Positions 1 to 9,680 of a stretch of DNA of 10,272 nt are shown here, piece by piece. Position numbers and translations under genes: made by a program. This DNA is from Rodentolepis nana. Lineage: Eukaryota > Platyhelminthes > Cestoda > Cyclophyllidea > Hymenolepididae. How positions within the stretch are numbered: position 1 is the first letter of the stretch; every line of letters starts with the position of its first letter. The stretch is taken from the NCBI GenBank assembly GCA_900617975.1, contig UZAE01002117.1, forward strand, positions 1-10,272. Direction: 5' to 3'. Below the pieces are notes generated by a model. It had not been told where the DNA came from. It made no database searches and was given only the letters and a program-made list of their open reading frames with translations.

Positions 1-309
1 TATCTATTTATTTATTTTTATCAAATGGCAGGTGTTTTGATGGTTATCATTAGACCTTCAGTTGACCTCAGGCTTCACAGAGGGAACATCAAAGTGAAAA
101 AAGTCGAGAGGAGGGGAACTGAAGAGTGTTTCAAAGTCGAAGGTTGAAAATTTTGAAAAAATGTGATGTAGTACTGTGGAAGTGGTCGAATATTTCATAC
201 AGTGGGGTGATGGTAATTTGAAGTCAACTGCCGGTTAATAGACTTTTTTGCCGTATGAGTTTACGTTGTCCAGGGTGCACCACGTGGAGGTAAGTCTATC
301 GCACACCCC
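1..309 (-). mobile_element. SINE-like retroelement, copy A (3' tail cut by window edge)
   Basis: This is one of three copies of the same ~310-330 bp element; the others are at 1025-1349 (same strand) and 9681-10013 (opposite strand). Read on the minus strand, it starts near 309 with the family head: a GTGCGATAGAC motif, then CCACGTGGTGCACC, then the ACTCATACGGC and AGTCTATTAACCGG blocks. It ends at 1 in a T/A repeat, which is the (AAAT)n tail seen from the plus strand. The head and the 3' end (a TGCCATTTGA block next to the tail) are well conserved, while the middle is diverged and shorter than in the other copies. The outer edge of the tail and any target-site duplication lie outside the window. 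Copy A has a stop codon where copies B and C keep a short open frame, so I see no sign that it codes for protein. Confidence 0.8.
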
Positions 310-1024
310 TGTGCTTGGAAATAGTGGAGCATAAACGCTTGTCATTCCTTTGGATAGGCTTATAAATTAGAATGCAGTTTACTTATGCAAATTTCCTTTA
401 TGATTAAATGGACTGAGATAGGATCACTGGTAGATCGCTTAAGTTTGTTAACTAGGAAACAGTGCAATGGTAAGAGGTAACAGGCATTTTGTTACAATGC
501 TTACTACCACCTAAAGCACTAATGGGCCCTTCAGTTGAGGTTATGAGAAGTTATTCCATATGTCAAACTCATAAGCCTTTCTGTATACAGCCAAGTTCGT
601 CTGATACGTCTGATTAAGTTAGTAGCCAAGCCCTCCTGCAATCACTGAACAGCAACAACACATTAACATCCCCACACCACATCATCCCAAATATAGCATT
701 TCTGATGAGCCGAAATTATCAAATGACCTCTTCGTTCATAAACGACATTAGTTCTCACCCTATGCATGAAACAGAATGCCCCGAAAACTAGGACTCAAAC
801 CATAGTATCACGTGATTTCTCTTGTCTATATTTACGCAGTGTTTGGGACCAACTGGAGTGGTTTGGGTATCTAGCATAACCTTTTGGGTGTGAGGCAAAA
901 AAAAGGGAAAATAATTCTCCCAAAGGGGTAATTAATTTTACGAACGCTTAATTCTGAACAGGATATTGTTAAATTCTCGATGAAATATTGGTACCATTGA
1001 TTTTCATGCAGAAAATTCAGAGAT
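310..1024. other. Spacer between repeat copies, nothing recognised
   Basis: No open frame of useful length, RNA gene or repeat is recognised here. There is a short purine-rich run near 895-910. The stretch separates two same-strand copies of the retroelement. Confidence 0.5.
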
Positions 1025-1349
1025 AAATTTTAATTTATTTACATCAAATGGCAGGCTTTATGATCATTATCGTCAACCCTTTAGTTGAATTCGGGCTTCA
1101 CTGAGGGGAGGAACTTCAAAGTCACAAAAAGTCGAGGCGTGGGAGGGAGCAGAAGAGTGCTTCGCAGTTGTAATGAGACAGACACAGAGGTAGAGAAAAG
1201 GTGAGATGAGAACCGTGAAAGTGATCGAATATGGCATACAGTGGGGTGATGGTTGTTTGAAATCAAAAGTGAACTGGAAGTTATAGACTTTTTGCCGTAT
1301 GAGTATACGTTGCTTAGGGTGCACTACGTGGAGGTTAGTCTATCGCACA
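1025..1349 (-). mobile_element. SINE-like retroelement, copy B
   Basis: This is the second minus-strand copy of the family. The head lies at about 1270-1349: AGTCTATCGCACA on the plus strand is the reverse complement of the family start. The tail lies at about 1025-1045, where the plus strand reads TTAATTTATTTACATC next to the conserved CAAATGGCAGG block. It is more diverged than copies A and C: the paired palindrome in the head is broken by one change (GTGCACTACGTG on the plus strand), and the run of A in the head has one base fewer than in C. The tail is a degenerate version of (AAAT)n. I found no convincing target-site duplication, which fits an older insertion. An 83-codon open frame on the minus strand (1073-1324, non-ATG start) is a by-product of the repeat. 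Confidence 0.8.
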
Positions 1350-1554
1350 AATTAGGTTACGATTGTTGTCTCTAATCTTTCAAATCGGTAATTTACCCTA
1401 GCAACTCAAGTTCGCCTTGAGGAGAACTTTCTAGAAATGATCAGGGATTCCCTAAGCGCCTCTATTTTTATTTATTTAAAAATTGACGACAAACAAATCT
1501 ATTAATTTTTTTAGTGGATGGATATGTTGGAGCAATTTTTAAATATACTTCATT

Positions 1555-2123
1555 TTATTCAAAGCGTATGACTAAAAGTGGCCAAAACAGCTTTACAATA
1601 CTTATGCACTGATTACTCAATAGCCACCGGTCTATTATGTCAGAGGTCACAGAACCGATGCTCATCTGAGCCCATTTAGGCAACGAGTCTAATTTGTCAA
1701 GTAGGATCAACAACAGAGACAGTAGGATGTGCGTTCCCCGAAAGAGCGATTCCAGGATACCTTCCATTTGCCCAAGTCAAATGCTGCGTGCACTTCGACT
1801 GATCTTGGAAGGTTTTGAATAGCTTGTGTGCAGGCAATATAGATGTAACTGTGCACGTCAAGTAAATCAGAGATAGTGATATTGATGCTCATCGGTACTG
1901 GTTCTGTTATGCACATAACTACCCCCACTGGTGAGTTTAGACCAATACGAGGAATGAGAGGGGGAACCCTTGAAGAGCTTTAAATAATCCATATTATTCT
2001 TTTCAAACATCTTTATCACCACTTCCGAAATTGAGTTTACCAAATCCTTCTTGGTTTTAAGACTTCTAACTAGCACTTGAACTTTAAATAAGGGTTCATA
2101 TACTTTTTGAAAATCGCCAACCT
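1555..2123 (-). pseudogene. Unidentified coding-like remnant in three shifted frames
   Basis: Three overlapping minus-strand open segments follow each other in the right order: 2142-1867, 1928-1707 and 1767-1555. The first contains the string VGDFQKVYEPLFKVQVLVRS and is preceded by an acceptor-like TTTCAG at 2129-2124. The second contains ISDLLDVHSYIYIACTQAIQ followed by NLPRSVEVHAAFDLGKWK. The third contains GILESLFRGTHILLSLLLIL followed by DKLDSLPKWAQMS, and its stop codon overlaps an AATAAA (plus strand TTTATT at 1554-1559). The composition looks protein-like and the frames hand over in sequence. This suggests a decayed terminal exon, or exons parted by very small introns: a 40-base GT..AG segment at about 1967-1928 would join frames one and two, although its GTTCCC donor is weak. 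I do not recognise the protein family, and chance open frames cannot be excluded. Confidence 0.3.
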
Positions 2124-2142
2124 CTGAAATATAATCAACCAT

Positions 2143-4560
2143 ATACTTTTACCTGATTGACCTCTACCCCAGTTTCTAGACTCATAGAACCAAAAACTAC
2201 AATTCAAAAGTGCGCTTTATCGTCGCGCCACCAGTACAAGAGCTGAAAATAGCGTTATAGTTTGTATAGCTGTGCTATCCTATTCACTGCTTTCTTTCAT
2301 CTATTAAGATTGCAATGATTGCTTTATCGTAGTAACCCTACTTTTCTAATAACCATCGCAAAATTGTGCTATTTAGGTCACATAATCTTTCAGTTAATTT
2401 TCGTTGTGTAACTTTACTCGTTGGGCATTTTAAAAGTGAGACGATTGACACATTAATCAGTTGCATTTATATAATCGCGATATAGGGAAAGTGTCCATCA
2501 CATGAAGTTTACGTATGCCTTGGCAACAATCTGAGCAAGTGCGCCAGCGATTATCAACCGTCTTCGTTACCAAATAACTAGTTTCCGAGCCACATCGAGT
2601 TCTGATAACTTGATCCCTCATGCGTTTAAGCATCTGAAGGAATTACTCTAAGGACTTTTTCCTTTTTCATCTTTTACATAAACCTATTTTAGCAAACAAT
2701 TATGGAATTACAACGTGAATTAAATTCGTAAATTCAAGTCCCCACTCGGCAATTGATTTTATTTAAATTTCATTTTAGCGTTTTGACCCCACGAACACTT
2801 TGCAGTAGTCTGACTCATTGGGCAGTTACTCACAAGTAATTTAACTTCATAGTTGAACTTCAGTTCATTCTTAAAGCTGTATTTAACTTTCGAGGGGATT
2901 TTAAAACTGGCAATAGCCGCATGATTCGAGTTTAGTCCCGTTTTATGCGTATTATCCATTTGATCTTGGCCAAAGATCTCTCATCGAAAAGAACTCGATC
3001 GTTTTGCATTTCGGTAGGAAGTCTCACTTTGTTCGGAATTCTCCAATTCGGGGAAATCATCCAATATTATTACCTAAAAATTATCCCCAATATCCTGCAT
3101 ATCATACAATCTGGTTTTAGTAATCACGAAATGGAGAATTAGGAACTGTAAATGGCTGGAATACACATTTATCCCTTATTTCTTTATGCTGTTTTCAATT
3201 TCACCCTATCAGTTATTATTTTAAATTATTGAGTCCCTTTAAACAATCGTTATGTAAATGGGACCTAATAACAAGCACTTAACGTAAACACTGGTCTCGA
3301 TTAGAAACAGATAGCAGATTGTTGCTAATTAAATAGCTAACACATTTTGGGCTCCAAATACTATCGATTTATTGATACTTTCATTAGAAATTAGCTATGC
3401 TTTGAACAAGAAGAGTGATTTTACCGATCGCAGAAGAAACTTAGATATTGCCAGTAATTTGAATCTCCTGTTAGAAGATACGGAAAATTAACAATCAAAG
3501 CAAATAACTTATATTAACAATTCTAAAGACGCATTTCAAAGTCAGTATTTTAGGGCAAAACATGCAAAACTCCAGGAATACTTGTGTCACCAAGAATGGT
3601 AAGGCTAATCTCTCTGGTTTCCTTTTGTTATAAAGTCAAGTAATGGCTAGCTATCTTTCTTTATTAAGAGCTGATGTAATCTTTGATATAATTTCTAACA
3701 TGACTTCTAATCAGTACTCTTTACTCATTGCAATCAATTTAACGCAGAGCCGTGTTTATTTAAGCTAGTTGGAAATTATCGATTAATGAATCTCGTAAAG
3801 AAATGTCGTGAAGAATTAATACTTATTTACTCTAAGTTAAGAGTTCTACCCCAAATACGAATTCATTAGTTACTTTTACAAAATATTCCTGAATAGAAAA
3901 AGAACAATCACTTTGAAATGAAATCTAAATCGACTAAAGTAAATACGGTAGACTTTCAAAGTTCAAGGGACAAAGAGCTCTACTTGCTTTCACTAAACAA
4001 ATAATTGATGCAAATAGTTCTCGGCTTGAAAGTAATATTAAACTGAATTAAATGACCAACCAAAGTCATTTTCGTCAATAGAGGTGCTTAAAAGTTGGCA
4101 AATGCCCGAAATCGTTACTTTCAGATTAATATAAGTTTCTTCATTGGAATTGCAACCTCGTAGAGTATGTATTTGCACATTAGCATTGATTGTTCTTGAG
4201 TTGCACGGACTTTGACTATTATTTGATTTCCAGTATGATATTATGAGACTTAACACTTTCTGCGCGAATTATAACCAAACGTCAGAATGAACTGCCTTGA
4301 TTAAATAAAGTGAATAGACTCATAAGCACAGTCATTTGAAATCCTTCAATATTTCTCTTATTTAAGACCTTATTCCAAGTGTTCGATATTAAACTAGGTC
4401 CAAACAAACCCCCAATTTAATCAGTTATGCGTTTGAGTTTAATATTGGGCTTTGAAATTGCTGAAAAAAGAGATACAAAGAAACAATGGTCTGAGATATT
4501 AACTGATCATAATATTAAATTAAAAATGGCTTCATTTCTTTGCTAATTAAATGTTAAATT
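2143..4560. other. AT-rich intergenic region, no gene seen
   Basis: About 2.4 kb of AT-rich sequence with only short open frames (65-72 codons) that show no family motif, no plausible splice context and no agreement with each other. I saw no tRNA, rRNA or tandem array, and no further copy of the SINE-like repeat. Distal regulatory elements for the downstream transporter could lie here but cannot be recognised by eye. Confidence 0.5.
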
Positions 4561-4591
4561 TAAATGGGAAAAGAAAAGATAGAAGGCGAGT

Positions 4592-4742
4592 ACGCATATG
4601 CGTCATGTATGCTTTCTACGCACGACCATATACAAAACGTGGTTGAATACGCAGCTGTAATTGGTTAAAATTTGTCAAGCAATAACTAAAGTTGGAATTT
4701 TATTGGCTAATGCATTTCATTGGATATGAAATTGTATATAAA
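4592..4742 (+). promoter_or_regulatory. Probable promoter of the SLC13 gene
   Basis: A TATA box, TATATAAA, lies at 4735-4742, about 150 bases before the start codon, which would place transcription start near 4765-4775. Upstream are three inverted CCAAT motifs (ATTGG at 4660-4664, 4702-4706 and 4719-4723) and a CAGCTG E-box at 4652-4657. A perfect 12-bp palindrome, ACGCATATGCGT, lies at 4592-4603; it has a CATATG core and runs into a CGTCA half-site at 4601-4605. Clustering of these motifs at a sensible distance from the only confident gene supports a core promoter. The individual motifs are short and could each occur by chance. Confidence 0.5.
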
Positions 4743-4850
4743 TTGGATGTAAATAGGTCGCGGCAACTATTCTAGTTACAATTGACGGTAGTTTCCCTGT
4801 CCTCGGTCATTCTTGTTATCCGTTCTGATTGATCTCTAATTCCATTTTTA

Positions 4851-4856
4851 TTCCAG
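4851..4856 (+). promoter_or_regulatory. Acceptor-like splice site in the 5' leader
   Basis: TTCCAG follows a pyrimidine-rich stretch (about 4839-4852) and lies 33 bases before the ATG at 4890. It could be the 3' end of a 5' UTR intron, or a spliced-leader trans-splice acceptor of the kind known in flatworms. No strong donor is seen between the predicted transcription start and this site, which slightly favours trans-splicing. Confidence 0.3.
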
Positions 4857-4889
4857 CGATATTAATTAACAAGGCAAAAGTATTTACGA

Positions 4890-7391
4890 ATGGCAGCACC
4901 CAGCTTTTTGAAGTCTATTTTGGCCAATTGGAAGCTGATTTTCACATTGGTCTATCCCATCTTACTATGCCCAGTTTTAGTCCAATATCCAGGAGCCGTA
5001 AGTAGTTATTGTATTGGCATACATCTTATTTTTCCCTTTTGAGTATTAATGTTAAATCCTTAATATTCTCCAGGAAGGAAAGGGTGCTTACACCCTCCTC
5101 TTGATGGCTGGATACTGGATAACCGAGTGCATTTCTATTTACATTACTGCTATGCTGCCTCTTCTCATGGGTCCATTAATGGGTATTATGGCTTCTAAGT
5201 CCATTTGTTCTGCCTACATGAAGGACGCAATTATGCTGTTCATTCATGGTGCTTTCTTGGCCGTTGCCGCTGAACACAGAAATATTCACCGTCGTATTGG
5301 TAACGCTGTTATAAGAATCATGGGTGGTGACCCCAGACTGTAAGTCAAGTTGTGACTCTCTGAAATACTTTGCGTCTTCATTCTTGTACTCAAATTCCTA
5401 TCTTCTTTCAGTCTTCTCTTGGGTCTTATGCTTCCAACCTGGTTCTTGTCTATGTGGATGAGCAACGCCGCCGCAACAATCATGATGTTGACCATCGTCG
5501 ACGCACTTCTCGGCAAATTGGAATCTCTCAAACCCAGTAAGTACATTGTCTGACCCTGCCAACATCTGAGGTTATTTTATGGTTGCCTTTATTGCTGAGC
5601 CAATTTTCCTAAAATAATCCATTCTTTTTTCTAATTTTCAGAGAAGGGTGGTAGGTTTTACGGCATCTTTCAACCTAGTTTGATTTTTTTGTCGCTCCTA
5701 TTAGCCTGCATGTTCTCTTAAACTTCCTTCGGAATGTCATCTGTGTTTCCTTAGCTGTTTTCTTAGATTTCTGAGCCTTCTTATTTAAGAAAGTATCGTT
5801 TCTATTTTAGATGCGGAGGAAGGGATTGCTCTTCGTAGTGAGTAGGTTAACAAGTTGTGTTTGTATTCGGCTCCTCTTGTCAGTATTAAGACTGATATTT
5901 CTCTAGTGAGGAATGGAATACTGGTGATAGCAATGAGAGCGTAACCACAAAGTCTCCTGCTGATACTGACGATCTTGATAAACTCGCCTGTGCTTTCTCT
6001 CTTGGTGTTGCTTATGCTTCCAGTTGCGGTGGTATGGGAACTGTCATTGGTACTCCCACTAATGTCGTTCTTTTCGGTCTCGTTGCATCGTAAGAGAATG
6101 ATCACTAATGATTCATTTGTCACTTACAAGTACTTATATATTAATATTATCTTCCCCCTATTATAGTCGCTACGGCAGCGACACTGGTCTGAATTTCGGA
6201 TCATGGGCTGCCTATGGTGCCCCTCTTTCTCTTATCATGGTTATCGTCACCTGGATTGTTCTCGGAATGTTTTTCATCGGCCCAAAGTGAGAACTGTTCA
6301 TTTTAATTTATTGGTGACTTGTTTATGTGTATGATATAACATTCGTCACTTTAGGAGGTTCTTCCAATGCCGCGGCAGCGATAAGGCCCGTGAGGCTGCT
6401 ATAAGACAAATTTTGGAGGAAGAGAAGAAAACTTTAGGACCTGTTTCCTGGGCAGAAGGTTCTGCTATGGGCATCCTTCTTATGGTCATTGTTCTCTGGG
6501 TTACTCGTAAACCTGGTGTTGACGGGTGGTCTGTTATCACCGTTTCCAAGGTTGAAAATAACAAGACAATTCAGTGAGTCGTTCTTTTCCATCCTTAAAT
6601 GCCCTCTCTCCTTGACTTTTTATTACCATTACTACCCCTCTTAGATTCGTTACTGACTCCCAACCAGCTGTTCTCGGTACCATTCTTCTCTGTGTATGGC
6701 CCGCTATCAACCCATTCCGCAGAAGGCGTTCTGATGGTTTGTTTTTATCTCTTCTATCTTTTTCCCAAGCTCTGTCCTCATTGGTTTTGCTTTGATCTTA
6801 GAATCCTCAGCCAACAGTTTGGAGACCGTTCTTCCATGGAAAATTGCTTCTTCTAAGTGCCCATGGACTGTGCTTTTCTTGATTGGTGGTGGCTTTGCTC
6901 TTTCAGATATTTGCAGCGAATCTGGTCTCTCAAGGGCCGTCAGCACGTACATGTTGGGTCTTAAATCCCTCCCAGTTTTTGCTCTCATTCTTGTGTTCTC
7001 CCTCCTTTCAATGATTATGACAACATTTGTCGCCAACGCTGCTACGGCCAATGTCCTTCTTCCAATTATGTTCGAACTCTCAGAGAAACTCAATATTCAT
7101 CCATACTATCTCGGTCTCCCAGTTACAATTGCCGCTTCTATGGCCTTCATGTTACCTGCTGGTACTCCTGCTAACGCCATTGTCTACAGCAAAGGTCGTA
7201 TTAAGATCAACCAGATGATGCTTGCCGGTGCTTTGGTTGCCATTGCTGGTGTTATCATTGTGACTCTCAGCACTGTTTCTTATGCAGTTCCCATCTTCGG
7301 TCTCAACCAATTCCCAGATTGGGCTCAATTAAATAATGCCACAACTCCGAAAACCCAGGTCTTTAACGCCACTACGGCCCCCACATTCTAA
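4890..7391 (+). CDS. SLC13-family Na+/carboxylate symporter (INDY/NaDC/NaCT-like), 10 exons
   Basis: Predicted secondary-active plasma-membrane carrier that couples Na+ to uptake of di- or tricarboxylates. Exons: 4890-4997, 5074-5339, 5412-5536, 5642-5650, 5811-5841, 5907-6089, 6167-6286, 6355-6573, 6645-6736 and 6802-7391. Their sum is 1743 nt, or 580 residues plus TAA, the usual size for the family, and every intron is GT-AG. Family hallmarks in order: N-terminal membrane segment (15-32); AAEHRNIHRRI after TM helices 2-3; FLSMWMSNAAATIMM (136-150), which holds the first SNT-type motif as S142-N143-A144; a cytosolic loop rich in D/E/S/T (about 162-205); GGMGTVIGTPTN (221-232); TTFVANAATANVLLP (458-472), with the second motif as A462-N463-A464; and ASMAFMLPAGTPANAIV (496-512), close to the Na+:sulfate/carboxylate symporter signature. 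Two C-terminal sequons (N563, N573) match the extracellular glycosylated tail of animal members. The ATG is the first in frame. The exact substrate is unknown. Confidence 0.93.
5642..5841 (+). other. Microexon 4 (9 nt), intron 4 and 31-nt exon 5 of the SLC13 gene
   Basis: Exon 4 is 5642-5650 (TTTTCAG before it, GTAGGT after). It adds Lys-Gly plus parts of the neighbouring codons and keeps the frame, so it can be included or skipped without harm. Exon 5 is 5811-5841, after TATTTTAG. To join exon 6 in frame it must use the donor GTAGGT at 5842, not the stronger-looking GTGAGT four bases upstream at 5838. Both exons code for the variable cytosolic loop, so the boundaries are less certain than elsewhere in the gene. 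Conserved protein sequence resumes inside exon 6. Confidence 0.6.
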
Positions 7392-7665
7392 GTCCAATAT
7401 TTGCACATTCGCTTTTCTCCTCCCTAGTCGTCTTGGCGTATTATGAACTCGCTCTTATTCTGCTAGAATCAGATGATAATTCCCCGTTTTCCATTTCAGT
7501 AATCCCTTTTTTACAACCTCATTTTCATACCATTCCTAACTCCTTAAACCATTTCATATTATTATTTGGCCTGTGTGTATGTGTGGATTTCTCCGTGTGC
7601 TTGAGTGAGTGTGTATAGTCTAGGAGAAAAGTGAAAAAATACACATTTTGTACGGTGGTTTTTCT
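7392..7665 (+). other. Probable 3' UTR of the SLC13 gene
   Basis: This region follows the TAA and is T-rich, with a GT-rich stretch at 7572-7617. No AATAAA is present. AATACA, a known weaker poly(A) signal variant, occurs at 7638-7643 and is followed by a T/GT-rich stretch (about 7645-7665) that would suit a downstream element. The end of the transcript is an inference. Confidence 0.35.
7638..7643 (+). terminator. Candidate variant poly(A) signal AATACA
   Basis: This is the best poly(A)-signal-like hexamer within 300 bases of the stop codon, with a GT/T-rich segment just downstream. The next AATAAA-type motifs are about 1.1 kb beyond the stop codon (near 8481). Confidence 0.25.
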
Positions 7666-7707
7666 ATTTCACCTATAAATCGATGCAGAAAAGCAATTCT
7701 CGGTATG

Positions 7708-7723
7708 TATATATATATATATA
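7708..7723. repeat. (TA)n microsatellite
   Basis: Eight uninterrupted TA units, just downstream of the likely 3' end of the transporter gene. Likely to vary in length between individuals. Confidence 0.9.
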
Positions 7724-9665
7724 AAACCAAAACTGTTATTTTCTCCAATGGGTGCGCCCAGGGGGTTCAGGCCCGCCACTTCAAATGACACAACTGGGAA
7801 TGTGGAATAGCCTTTCCTATTTTTCACTTCCCCAAATCTCGAGGGTTGTTCTCTTGCTGCAGTAGGCTGATAGAATTATGTCTGAATAATATTAATTAGG
7901 AGGCTCCGATTCATTTACAACTGGCTTGAAACTGGGTCCGTTCCTCGAAGTTAAATCAACTAGCTTCTCACTATAAGGTCAGTATTTCGTCTTATTTGAC
8001 CTGCGTAATTTCGTTTCGACTATGTTTGGATCAGTAATTTTCAAATTCGAAATTTAAATTATATGGAAGAATGATTTTCCCCTTAGACCGGCGAGTGAGG
8101 GGAAAGGTGACTAAGTTACTCGGGTGAATCAGTCACAGCGGAAATGAATAAGACATCTGTCTTCTAACTGTTTCTGGATACTTAGATTTCTTAGTTCATT
8201 TATCTCAATAGTTCTTAAATTCATCCAACTTCAAGTAATGTCGTTTTAAGGTAACTGGCTATTTCGTTTCTATTCAGCGTAATTTAACGTTCTTACTCCT
8301 AATTCCATCGATTATTTTGTTTGTTGGTTGGATGACTCATCGGGCGATTCCCACAGTTTTATTGGTTTGAGATGTCATAAGCGCGATAGGGCTACATTTT
8401 TGATTAGCTCAATAGTGCAAGATAAAATCAAATACTCTATCCTATTTGTGGAAAGTGCTCACAACCATCTATTTGTGTAAAATAAAAGTGGCTTGGAGCA
8501 GCTAGCATTAAGAAACTGGCTTGCTAACACCTCTTTAAGTGGCAAAAATAAATAGGCACGGTTTGGAAATCTGGGCTTCTAATTCGTACAACTTGCATTT
8601 GAACCAAAATTTTCTATTTTAGTCTTGTAGATCGACCTATGATATGACCTCAACAGTCCGCGCTAACCTCCCGTCTCAATATTAGTAGCTTATATCAATA
8701 GTATGCAGTAAGTCTAAATCTATACAACTGGACGTATGACTATTGATTTATAATTATAATTCGAGTGTTAACATTTCCCGGTATTGTTAGATAGTTAAAG
8801 CTCTGGGTCAGTATAAGGAATCATTTAGCTATTCGCCTTACGAACAAAAGTTTTTAAGTAACACTTCCTATTTTAGAGAATTTCCTACTCAAGTTGATGA
8901 TACGATCGTTAAGGCCACAGATAACCTAATTGAGTTTAAGAAAACGTAAGCGAATCGTTGCAATTAGAACTCACCTAAAGTAGAACCTGGTGAGCTCTGT
9001 TGTGTTACAATTGTACGTGATTATATTCTGTTGGCATCTTCGCTAAAATACGACTAAACCTAATCAAGCATGCAGCTCCGTAAATTCATAGATTCTATTG
9101 GCACCAATATTCCGTTTTTAAATTTTATATATGCTTCTACCATTACTACTAAAACGCGGAATAAATAAAGCGTTTGGTCTTAGAAACCGTTATCTATGAA
9201 GCTCAACCTGTTTACCTGAATGTTAACAACTTCAGTTAAACAGAAACCGATGCTTTAGCTAAATTTAACGATCGATTTCTCTTCCACCGGCAAGTGTAAT
9301 ATTGGAAGCATTTCAACCTTACTCAAATCGATACCATTTTTTTAACTGAATTATAGCGTAATTCAGTTGAACGAATCGGTCAGTGAATCTGTTAGTTGAT
9401 TATGTAAATGGAAGATCATCGATAAAACATTCCATATTTAAGTCAATAAATTACAAAATCATAAATCAGTTGTTAAGATATGAAGATTATCATTTTACTA
9501 AAAACTTTATTAAAAGCCCCAAGGCAAGTTTAAGTGTGATGCGTTTTCGACTTACCAATCTGTACAACAGTCACATTTAAATACGAAATTTATCTATGAC
9601 TAATAAGCCATAAGGACTGAGTTTAAGGACTGATTTACGGACTCGCAACTTAATTTCGCAATTTT
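7724..9665. other. AT-rich downstream intergenic region, no gene seen
   Basis: About 1.9 kb without any recognisable coding exon, RNA gene or repeat copy. A small GC-rich patch at 7749-7779 stands out from the AT-rich background and includes a TGGG-TGCG-CCCA mini-hairpin. Open frames such as 9383-9580 are short and of random composition. Confidence 0.5.
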
Positions 9666-9680
9666 ATTTTAACGCAAATT
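9666..9680 (+). repeat. Target-site duplication, left copy
   Basis: ATTTTAACGCAAATT, identical to 10014-10028 on the other side of retroelement copy C. Fifteen bases is the length expected from LINE-mediated target-primed reverse transcription. Confidence 0.85.

Noticed and set aside
2734..2751. tRNA T-arm-like TTCAAGTCCCC
   Set aside because: The bases upstream do not fold into acceptor, D and anticodon arms, so it is not a tRNA gene.
2945..3142. Plus-strand open frame of 65 codons
   Set aside because: Short, no family motif, no promoter or splice context; expected by chance in a region of this size.
4038..4256. Minus-strand open frame of 72 codons
   Set aside because: No motif and no supporting signals; consistent with chance.
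5286..5546. Minus-strand open frame of 86 codons
   Set aside because: Lies antisense to SLC13 exons 2-3, whose plus-strand protein carries clear family motifs; a shadow frame.
5785..6123. Minus-strand open frame of 112 codons
   Set aside because: Antisense to exons 5-6 and the introns around them; no recognisable motif.
6792..6801. Start codon ahead of exon 10 giving a 199-codon open frame
   Set aside because: The first bases are the end of intron 9 (acceptor TTAG at 6798-6801). The frame is the last exon of the transporter, not a separate gene.
6707..7093. Minus-strand open frame of 128 codons
   Set aside because: Antisense to exons 9-10 of the transporter; explained by the codon composition of the sense strand.
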